DNA of 6,150 nt from contig JAAEMD010000479.1 in NCBI GenBank assembly GCA_024225875.1, forward strand, positions 1 to 6,150. Direction: 5' to 3'. Made by a program: the position numbers and the translations under genes. The DNA comes from a bacterium. GTDB taxonomy: Bacteria > Margulisbacteria > Marinamargulisbacteria > JAAEMD01. The notes under the pieces are model-generated. The model was not told the origin of the DNA and ran no database searches. It saw only the letters and a program-made list of their open reading frames with translations. Positions 1 to 5,854 of this stretch are shown here, in pieces. Every line of letters begins with the position of its first letter. The stretch's first letter is position 1.

Positions 1-70
1 AATGACGCATTCTTTTTTTGTGGATGTAATTTTTGCGAACGACAATGTTTCTGTTGGGCCTTTTTGGATC
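1..70. other. Short non-coding flank downstream of the kinase gene
   Basis: These are the bases after the stop codon of the histidine kinase at the left edge of the window. I see no coding frame with a credible start, and no GC-rich hairpin followed by a T-run on the minus strand that could end the operon. Transcription of the four-gene operon may continue past the window edge. Confidence 0.5.
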
Positions 71-1606
71 TCAACGATATAACTTAATTACCTTTGTTTC
101 GCTTTTTAAATTTTCATTAAATAATTTTTGGGGTAGTTCATGTTTATTCACAGGAATTTTCTCAACATCTTTATTAATTGGGATATACATTAAAAATTCG
201 ACGAATATTGGAGATTCGGAAGATCTGCACTCAATCTTCCAATCGTGTTCGCTCATTATATTATTTACTAAATACAATCCAGCTCCCACGCCGTTTGTTT
301 TTCCAGATACGCCCAATAAAAATACTGCTTGTAAATTTTCTGGCGCAATATATGAACCAGAATTTTTGATACTAAGTATTATTTGGTTTTTCTTTGAATA
401 TAAACGAATAGTAATATAATTACAGGTCTCTTTATCTTCAAGCTCAGAAATAGCCTGGATAGCGTTTTCTATAATATTCACAATCGCAGTAAGTATGCGG
501 CCTTCATCTGCAGAAACGTTATAGTCATTGTCAATTATATATTTGAACTGTATATTAGGAGCTTCTAAGTTTGAATACTCACTATTAAGAGAATGTATAG
601 CCGTTTTTAAAATACCTGAGATACTTGTCATTTGTTTTTGAATTAATGTTATATCCGTTTCCGGACAATTTAGCCTCATTGTAGTTTTGCGTAATGATTC
701 AGTGTAAAGCTTAACTTCCTTTGCGCAAATTACAAATTCCTTAATTTTTTCCGAACTCGTTATCGACGGTATCCTTGCAATTTTTAATGTCATCAAAATT
801 GGATATTCAATTCTCTTTAGTTCATGACTTATTAAAGATGCTGTTTCAGCAAGAGCTACTTTCATCGAATCAAATTGTCTGCAAAAATTTTGAACACAAG
901 AATATCCGTATTCAAATTCATTCGAATATAAAGGTTTGCTTGTATTAGTCGGAGTCCTTTCTTCCAGTAAGTTAAGAGCTGTTTGCCACGGGTGGACTAT
1001 AATTTTAAGGAACCTGTAGATTCCGAAAACTATTGCAGCAGTAACTACCAAATAAATAAAAAAAAGTCTGCTTAACTTTTGAATAATTTCTACTATATTA
1101 CTTTCAAAAGTGGATTTCCAGGTTATGGTGGCTGCAACTTCTTTTGTTCCATTGAAGTAAATTTTTGCATTATGTGTGAGAAAGCCGTTTTCTAAATAAA
1201 GTTTTCCGCTTGTCTTTAAATGTAAGTAAAATGAAATTATATCAGATATAAAGCAAAAACTTTTAGTCATGATAGCTTTTTGTGCATCAGAATTATATTT
1301 CCACAGCTTATCACCTGTATTGTTTAATAGATTAACATATAGAAACGTGCCTTGGTCGTCAACATAGTCTACCAGTTCAGATTTCGCTTCGTATAAGTAT
1401 CCGCGTCCTGCATACCATTTTTGCACAATACGATTTAAATGCCCTGTTTCTTCGATATTGCGCGATATAATATAATCACCGGAATATTTGATTTCTGTAT
1501 AGATCTGGAATAGAAAAACTGTAGTTAGTATCAAAAAAATTATAGCACTCACTACAAGAATTAGGCTACATCGATGATATGCTTTACGTAAAACTTGCCA
1601 GATCAT
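71..1606 (-). CDS. Two-TM sensor histidine kinase
   Basis: A 511-residue membrane sensor kinase, last gene of the operon. A short cytoplasmic N-terminus is followed by TM1 at about 14-35, a periplasmic sensor region of roughly 145 residues (36-180) that I do not recognise, and TM2 at about 181-200. A divergent HAMP-like linker follows (about 201-252: Pro206, then a NEFEYG stretch and an FDSM motif). The HisKA-type H-box is SHELKRIEYP with the phospho-acceptor at His261. The HATPase domain has an N-box NIIENA (Asn381), a G1 box reading NSG with Asn415 where Asp is usual, an F-box near Phe429 and an intact G2 box GVGAG at 439-443. About 35 extra residues follow the ATPase domain. The start overlaps the methyltransferase stop as ATGA. 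There is no strong Shine-Dalgarno, which fits translational coupling. The likely partners are the operon's response regulator and its divergent paralogue, and the exported binding protein may present a ligand to the sensor region (inference). Confidence 0.93.
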   Translation of the reverse strand: MIWQVLRKAYHRCSLILVVSAIIFLILTTVFLFQIYTEIKYSGDYIISRNIEETGHLNRIVQKWYAGRGYLYEAKSELVDYVDDQGTFLYVNLLNNTGDKLWKYNSDAQKAIMTKSFCFISDIISFYLHLKTSGKLYLENGFLTHNAKIYFNGTKEVAATITWKSTFESNIVEIIQKLSRLFFIYLVVTAAIVFGIYRFLKIIVHPWQTALNLLEERTPTNTSKPLYSNEFEYGYSCVQNFCRQFDSMKVALAETASLISHELKRIEYPILMTLKIARIPSITSSEKIKEFVICAKEVKLYTESLRKTTMRLNCPETDITLIQKQMTSISGILKTAIHSLNSEYSNLEAPNIQFKYIIDNDYNVSADEGRILTAIVNIIENAIQAISELEDKETCNYITIRLYSKKNQIILSIKNSGSYIAPENLQAVFLLGVSGKTNGVGAGLYLVNNIMSEHDWKIECRSSESPIFVEFLMYIPINKDVEKIPVNKHELPQKLFNENLKSETKVIKLYR

Positions 1607-2310
1607 TTTTTATTTTCTTTTTTTTTAGCGTGTACTAAGTAGTATATAATTTTTTCACCTGTCGAAGGGCTTGTATATGCTCTTTGTTTTTTTATTTCAA
1701 TAATGTCGAAATCTAAATCATTAAATAATGCAACAACTTCAGCTAATGAATATGTATATCGATTAATGTCGTGAACTTTACTTACAGCTTTTCTAGGCAT
1801 ACCGAGTACGGATGCTTCAAAATTACACAACAAGTGCCCATCGATTCTTAAAGATTCCGAAATATCAGTTAAGAGTTTGCGTGAATCCTCAAAAAAATCA
1901 AACAGACCAATAGCGATCACACAATCAAAAAAACCTAAATTAATGGGCAAACCATTATTTAAATCATAAGTGATGCCTTTTTTGTAATTCGAGCGTTTTT
2001 TTGCTTCAATTATCATTTTTTCAGAAAGATCAATACCACAGATATCTAAATTACTAAAAAATTGTTGTGCAATTCGTCCCAGGAGTCCGTTGCCACATGC
2101 TAAATCTAAAAAACACGGTTCTTCTGAATCAAATGTCATGGTCGGAAATATTCGTCGAAGCCACGAGGGGACGCTATAATTAGCTGCTTTCGCGAAGTCG
2201 TCATAATTTTTCGCTATTTTATCATAAACTTTCTTTGTGTTTTGCACTGAAATGTAATCTGAAATCATTACTGCATTTTCATCTACACAATCTGTGGCAG
2301 AACTACTCAT
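1603..2310 (-). CDS. Class I SAM-dependent methyltransferase
   Basis: A 235-residue soluble enzyme with a Rossmann-type methyltransferase fold. An entry segment KVYDKIAKNYDDF (27-39), common in small-molecule methyltransferases, precedes motif I FLDLACGNGLLG (67-78), which forms the SAM-binding glycine loop. GIDLSEKMI (92-100) carries the acidic residue (Asp94) expected to bind the SAM ribose. DCVIAIGLFDFFED (129-142) fits motif IV/V. The length is normal for the superfamily and nothing looks broken. The substrate cannot be read from sequence; a small molecule is more likely than DNA because there is no DPPY-type motif. The start ATG lies 8 nt after an AAGGAG inside the end of the binding-protein gene. 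It overlaps that gene's TAG stop by 8 nt (ATGAGTAG), and the enzyme's own TGA overlaps the kinase start by 4 nt. Being sandwiched between a binding protein and a sensor kinase suggests a role in making, modifying or inactivating the sensed compound (inference). Confidence 0.9.
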   Translation of the reverse strand: MSSSATDCVDENAVMISDYISVQNTKKVYDKIAKNYDDFAKAANYSVPSWLRRIFPTMTFDSEEPCFLDLACGNGLLGRIAQQFFSNLDICGIDLSEKMIIEAKKRSNYKKGITYDLNNGLPINLGFFDCVIAIGLFDFFEDSRKLLTDISESLRIDGHLLCNFEASVLGMPRKAVSKVHDINRYTYSLAEVVALFNDLDFDIIEIKKQRAYTSPSTGEKIIYYLVHAKKKENKK

Positions 2311-3832
2311 GACTTGCTCTCCTTCTTTTTATTTTATGTAAATCGATCATATACAGACCAAAGGGATGTAAGTTATCTTTATTTAGTAAATAATCCTTGG
2401 ATAATATAAGTTTCCCGACCACGGATCCTACAAAACCGACTGGCATATCATTTGACAAAATTTCAAATATACGACTGTATATTTTATGTTGAGACATAAA
2501 GTGTCGCTTCTCTCTACCTTTTCTGATCAGCGAGTCAACTTCTGTATTGCTATAACCTGAAAAATTATATTGTTGACCTGTTTCTATCAGCGGTGAAAAT
2601 AAAGATTCCATGTTAAGTAGATCAGGAAGAAAACCAGAAATAGCAACTTGGTAATTAGATTGCTTAAGTCTTTTAACGAGTTCTGAAATAGAAAGCCTTG
2701 TGAATTGTACATTTATCCCTGAATTTTTTAATTTATGTTCTACGATATCCATCTCCCGTTGGTCGAATGTAAATACTGAGTCTGCGTAGATAACTTCAAT
2801 AAGGGCAGTAATTCTCCAGGCTTTTAGCGTTTCTTTTCTCTCATTAAATAGACCCATTATAAAAGGGAGTCCTTTTTCTGTTGACTGCCAACCGAATTTT
2901 TTGAAATCGATATTTTTCTTTAGGTACAAATAAAATTGTTTACGATTTGTTTTTTTTGAAAAAACGCGATCTCTTGTGTTAAAAAAAGCAACACCGGTTT
3001 GTAAGAAATCGAAATTATATATTTTATATTGACTGCTATCAATATCTCGGTTTGCGAGTATCTCTACAATGTCATAGTTCAAGTATTCTTCGTTACTAAA
3101 AATGTCATTTTTATTTTTTATTTTTTTAAATTCAATGTGGTGAATATCGGTTTCTTCTTTTTTTGAGTCCATAATTTTCATTGACAATACTGTATCAGTA
3201 CGACTTGTAACTATATAAGGTCCAGTCCCAATGTAATTGCTATTAACTTTAAGGGCTATTCTAAAATAAGGCGCTGCAAATACATACAAGAAAGGTGGAA
3301 AGATTGTTTCCAGTGTTGTGATAATAGTGTAATCATCTACAGCTTTAAAATCAAAAACGTCTGGATTCTTACTTTTAATAAATTGATCAAAACCGTTTAC
3401 GAAGCCGAATGCCCACCTTGCGCTTTCATTTAGTGTTAGGATACTATTTGTAATAGAAGTCACTACTTTTTCGGCTGTTAAATGTTCTCCATTGCTGAAT
3501 TTAACATTTTTTTTTAACTCAAACTCATACCTCAAACCGTCCGGACTAATTGAAAATTTTTTTAAAAGCTGCGGAGTCAGAAGATCTTCTTTATAATAAG
3601 AAAACAATCCTTGGAATAATTGGTTAATGATCATTCCGTTTGATATATCCGCAACTTTCGCTGGGCAAAGATTTTTAGGCGGAAATGATAATGCCGGAAC
3701 ACGTAACGGTTTAAATTTCACACTATCTGTGATAGCAGATTTCGTACCACCATATACTGTGTTCATGCTCGTAAAAACTATCAAAAATATGAAAAACACT
3801 AACCACAGGCTATTTTTTTGTTTCTTTTGCAT
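2303..3832 (-). CDS. Exported family-5 extracellular solute-binding protein (DppA/OppA type)
   Basis: A 509-residue periplasmic binding protein of the SBP_bac_5 class, whose known members bind oligopeptides, nickel chelates and similar ligands. Residues 1-6 are basic (QKKQK), 8-22 form a hydrophobic core, and a Sec cleavage site near Tyr27-Gly29 is plausible. No lipobox cysteine is present, so the mature protein is predicted to be free in the periplasm. Family hallmarks are the N-terminal lobe segment INQLFQGLF (69-77), SPDGLRYEFELKKNVKFSNG (96-115) with TAEKV after it, and IGTGPY (201-206). The C-terminal lobe is more divergent but reaches near-normal length. The ATG overlaps the regulator gene by 34 nt and has only a weak Shine-Dalgarno, so coupled translation is likely. 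The next in-frame Met (residue 23) would delete the signal peptide. No permease or ATPase genes adjoin it, so a sensory role with the kinase is as likely as a transport role (inference). The ligand is unknown. Confidence 0.9.
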   Translation of the reverse strand: MQKKQKNSLWLVFFIFLIVFTSMNTVYGGTKSAITDSVKFKPLRVPALSFPPKNLCPAKVADISNGMIINQLFQGLFSYYKEDLLTPQLLKKFSISPDGLRYEFELKKNVKFSNGEHLTAEKVVTSITNSILTLNESARWAFGFVNGFDQFIKSKNPDVFDFKAVDDYTIITTLETIFPPFLYVFAAPYFRIALKVNSNYIGTGPYIVTSRTDTVLSMKIMDSKKEETDIHHIEFKKIKNKNDIFSNEEYLNYDIVEILANRDIDSSQYKIYNFDFLQTGVAFFNTRDRVFSKKTNRKQFYLYLKKNIDFKKFGWQSTEKGLPFIMGLFNERKETLKAWRITALIEVIYADSVFTFDQREMDIVEHKLKNSGINVQFTRLSISELVKRLKQSNYQVAISGFLPDLLNMESLFSPLIETGQQYNFSGYSNTEVDSLIRKGREKRHFMSQHKIYSRIFEILSNDMPVGFVGSVVGKLILSKDYLLNKDNLHPFGLYMIDLHKIKRRRASHE

Positions 3833-5223
3833 ACTTTAAACATCTCATTTATTTTTAGCCTATGATGCGCTGGCATTCTATCCATTCGAACTACCAAGGT
3901 AGCACGTGGTATTCTAAGAACTCGAGCGACTTGTGTGATATTTATTGCTTGGAATTTTTTTATACTTGCTTTTATTGAAGAAACCAAGATTAGATCTTCT
4001 ACATCCTTATAGTCCATTGTATTAATTTCAAAAGTAACACTGACTTTATTTTTATTTCGCCCATAAATGCTTTTCTGCTGCTCCCCAAGCTGCACAAGAT
4101 CAATAGGCAACATGTATGTTTTTAAAAGCCTATCTTCTTTTAAATATTTCAACATCGAGAATAAACTATCGTGTAATTCTTTTACATTTGCGTTATGCCA
4201 ATCATTTCCCTCAAATACTTCCATGGCGTCTTTTGTGATTGTTACCGGCCCTTCTTTAAAACTATACCTTGCAAGACCATTCGCAATTTGCGCTATTTCT
4301 TGACGACGGTCTCGTAATGGAGGGATATGAAAAACATTGTTTTTAATCTTTTGATACAAATCATTATTGAATTCCCCTTGCTGTACAAGTATATTCAAGT
4401 CAATATTAGATGTCGCAATGATTTTAATTGATGAGTTTTGCAATAGTATATCCTGTACAAATAAAGGCAATAAGCTAATTTCTTCACAAAGAATAAAATC
4501 ATCTGGATGCATTTTTTTTAGTTTTTTAGATACTTCCAAATCTGAACAATCAATCCTTATATAAGAATGCTTATTTTTGTGCAGGTTATCTTCAAAAAAA
4601 TCTAATACAATTTTTTTGCCTGTACCTATCTCACCAGTAATTAAACAGTTTTTATCAGTTTTATTTAAAATAATATCTCGTACTTTTAACTCAAGCTTAG
4701 CTAAAGTATCACCAAAGTAGTGCGGTCTTAGTGGAATTAGGTTTTCTTTTTTACTCTGCCTTATCTTTTTAACAATTTGATAGTTATCAATAATCTCTTG
4801 TTTTAATTCCACACAATCCTTTTGGATGAAGTGGTCGACCCCTGCTCCAAAAAACCTATCCTTCGTTTCTTGATCGTAATGATTTGAATACACAAATATG
4901 ATTGCATCAGAGTGTAAGCTTCTTATCTTTTTTATTAAACTAAATGAAAACCATTTATTATCTATAAAACCAAACGCATCAGTTTTCAATTGATCCTTTT
5001 TTGAGGGTGGATGAACTATGTCAATCAACGTCAGATCAGGAAGTTTTATATTCACACTTTTCTCGAAGTCAGAAAGAGATGAAAAAGTTTTTATATCGAC
5101 CTTATACTTATTATATTCTGGAGGGCACATTCCCTCTACCTGCAGTAGCCTTGGTAATATTCGGGTGCAGTAAGCATCGTCATCAACATAAGCAATACTA
5201 ATAGGCTTATTTTCTGATTTCAT
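3799..5223 (-). CDS. Response regulator: receiver, degenerate NtrC-like AAA+, Fis-type HTH
   Basis: A 474-residue cytoplasmic regulator, first gene of the operon. The receiver (about 7-140) has the acidic cluster DDD at 14-16, phospho-acceptor Asp68 in LIDI, Ser113 and Lys135, so it should be phosphorylatable. The Asp-to-Ser spacing is 45 residues against 30 in CheY, so the loop after the phosphorylation site carries an insertion. The central domain has Walker A GEIGTGKK (197-204), a weak Walker B ILCEE (244-248, Glu for Asp), sensor I IIATSN (268-273), IPPLRDRRQEI (300-310) and a WHNANVKEL sensor II (342-350). These show NtrC-family ancestry. The GAFTGA loop and the second loop are absent, and both arginine-finger positions are changed (FNNDLYQK). 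A Fis-like HTH (about 405-450, QVARVLRIPRATLVVRMDRM) should bind DNA. The ATG at 5223 is 6 nt after GGAG. It may repress or activate with ordinary RNA polymerase; sigma-54 activation is unlikely. Confidence 0.92.
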   Translation of the reverse strand: MKSENKPISIAYVDDDAYCTRILPRLLQVEGMCPPEYNKYKVDIKTFSSLSDFEKSVNIKLPDLTLIDIVHPPSKKDQLKTDAFGFIDNKWFSFSLIKKIRSLHSDAIIFVYSNHYDQETKDRFFGAGVDHFIQKDCVELKQEIIDNYQIVKKIRQSKKENLIPLRPHYFGDTLAKLELKVRDIILNKTDKNCLITGEIGTGKKIVLDFFEDNLHKNKHSYIRIDCSDLEVSKKLKKMHPDDFILCEEISLLPLFVQDILLQNSSIKIIATSNIDLNILVQQGEFNNDLYQKIKNNVFHIPPLRDRRQEIAQIANGLARYSFKEGPVTITKDAMEVFEGNDWHNANVKELHDSLFSMLKYLKEDRLLKTYMLPIDLVQLGEQQKSIYGRNKNKVSVTFEINTMDYKDVEDLILVSSIKASIKKFQAINITQVARVLRIPRATLVVRMDRMPAHHRLKINEMFKVCKRNKKIACG

Positions 5224-5229
5224 TAATCA

Positions 5230-5233
5230 CTCC
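5230..5233 (-). promoter_or_regulatory. Ribosome binding site of the operon's response regulator
   Basis: GGAG on the minus strand, 6 nt before the ATG at 5223. It is the only clear Shine-Dalgarno near the 5' end of the operon and fixes the start of the first gene. The next two genes rely on overlap plus weak or internal sites. Confidence 0.7.
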
Positions 5234-5274
5234 AATTTCTGTATTTAAAAAAGCTTAAATTTCCAAGTAATGGT

Positions 5275-5304
5275 GCTTTAGCAAAAAGTTGTTCAAATTG
5301 TCAA
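5275..5304 (-). promoter_or_regulatory. Candidate sigma-70 type promoter of the four-gene operon
   Basis: On the minus strand a perfect TTGACA (5304-5299) is followed after 18 nt by TAAAGC (5280-5275), a poor -10 that is helped by a TG one base upstream (TGCTAAAGC, extended -10). Transcription would begin near 5268, giving a leader of about 45 nt before the ATG at 5223. The perfect -35 and sensible leader length support it; the weak -10 suggests that an activator may be needed. Confidence 0.4.
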
Positions 5305-5484
5305 GCTATTAATCCAATAAAAAAGTTCACAGAATTTATAATTATAAAGTAAAAATCATAAGCAGTATGTATTAAAAATTTTGTCTTTTCAAAACCGTTT
5401 TGTTTAGCTTATTAAGGGTTAAAGTTTTTATCACATATTTAGTAAAAAGAATTGACAGAATGAAAAGTTATGTGGTAATGCCTT

Positions 5485-5512
5485 TTGACAACTATAATTA
5501 TAAAAATACATA
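5485..5512 (+). promoter_or_regulatory. Candidate plus-strand promoter, weak -10
   Basis: TTGACA (5485-5490) with TACATA (5507-5512) after a 16-nt spacer. The -35 is perfect and the -10 is poor. If used, it would leave a leader of more than 330 nt before the TTG-start regulator gene, so it is one option among several for that gene. Confidence 0.22.
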
Positions 5513-5644
5513 TGAATAAGCACATCTTTTTGAATTTGCTTAAAATACTACGTTAGATTGAGGATATGAGTAAAAAGGCGGCTCAAACACTAATTTTTCG
5601 CTAATTATTTGGAAAAATAACTATAAGTTTTAGAGAAAGCAGTT

Positions 5645-5653
5645 TGGTATAGT
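5645..5653 (+). promoter_or_regulatory. Candidate extended -10 promoter for the divergent regulator gene
   Basis: TGGTATAGT matches the extended -10 pattern TGnTATAAT at all but one position. No -35 hexamer stands at 16-18 nt upstream, as is usual for extended -10 promoters. Transcription would start around 5660 and give an untranslated leader of about 195 nt before the TTG start at 5855. Confidence 0.3.
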
Positions 5654-5654
5654 A

Positions 5655-5669
5655 ATTATTATTATTATT
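5655..5669 (+). repeat. (ATT)5 microsatellite
   Basis: Five consecutive ATT units directly after the candidate extended -10 box. In such AT-rich DNA this can arise by chance, but its location just downstream of a possible transcription start means that copy-number change could affect expression. Confidence 0.6.
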
Positions 5670-5780
5670 TGTGGTAAATGCCTGGGATTTAAGGCTGTAG
5701 AAAAAAAGTATTCCATTTTAAATTTAGGGACGATTTGAACATTACATTTTTTGACAATTTTAGAATAGCATCCGAGCAAT

Positions 5781-5800
5781 AAACAACTAAACAACTAAAC
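5781..5800 (+). repeat. 8-bp tandem repeat, 2.5 copies of AAACAACT
   Basis: Two exact copies of AAACAACT followed by AAAC, located 54 bases before the TTG start of the divergent regulator, in its presumed untranslated leader. The copies are perfect. The function is unknown; it could be a slippage product or a regulator half-site pair (8-bp phasing is short for one helical turn). Confidence 0.7.
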
Positions 5801-5842
5801 CAAAAAATCTCGACCACAAGAATCAATTATGATGAAAGAAGT

Positions 5843-5847
5843 AGGAG
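5843..5847 (+). promoter_or_regulatory. Shine-Dalgarno that decides the TTG start of the divergent regulator
   Basis: AGGAG with a 7-nt spacer to TTG at 5855. No ATG or GTG start lies in frame between the upstream stop (TAA at 5780-5782) and this TTG. The first in-frame ATG (5903) would cut off the first strand of the receiver domain and its acidic pair, so the TTG is the only start that yields a whole fold. Confidence 0.8.
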
Positions 5848-5854
5848 TAGCACA

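Larger units (their letters stand above)
5224..5854. other. AT-rich divergent intergenic region, about 630 bp
   Basis: No convincing gene is present on either strand; the longest frames are a dozen codons with poor ribosome sites. It must hold the promoters for the minus-strand operon and for the plus-strand regulator gene. It contains four TTGACA hexamers (one on the minus strand at 5299-5304, three on the plus strand at 5452, 5485 and 5751) and two copies of the palindrome TATAATTATA (5337-5346 and 5493-5502). It also has a weak AT stem-loop (TTATTT/AAATAA, 5605-5620), an ATT microsatellite and an 8-bp tandem repeat. The length is generous for two promoters, so room exists for operators or a small RNA, but none can be assigned. 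Confidence 0.6.

Noticed and set aside
1..70. Search for the operon terminator downstream of the kinase
   Set aside because: No stable inverted repeat followed by T's on the minus strand; the end of the transcript is not visible.
33..419. Plus-strand open frame of 128 codons
   Set aside because: It lies wholly antisense to the kinase ATPase domain, has low-complexity composition and no ribosome site; it is a shadow of the real gene.
3627..5201. Several plus-strand open frames of 65-78 codons opposite the regulator and the binding-protein start
   Set aside because: All are antisense to well-recognised domains, with no Shine-Dalgarno and no family resemblance.
5281..5297. Possible sigma-54 promoter on the minus strand ahead of the operon (TTGCT as -12)
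   Set aside because: The -24 position reads GA, not GG, and other consensus bases are missing; the AT-rich context makes TTGC common.
5512..5604. Two tiny tandem plus-strand frames, 14 and 12 codons (starts 5512 and 5566)
   Set aside because: The first has no ribosome site. In the second a GAGG lies only 2 nt before the ATG. Too short to support as genes or leader peptides.
5680..5707. GCCT...AGGC hairpin followed by an A-run, as a terminator
   Set aside because: The stem is only 4 bp with an 8-base loop. The tract after it is A rather than T on the plus strand, and on the minus strand the T-run precedes the hairpin.
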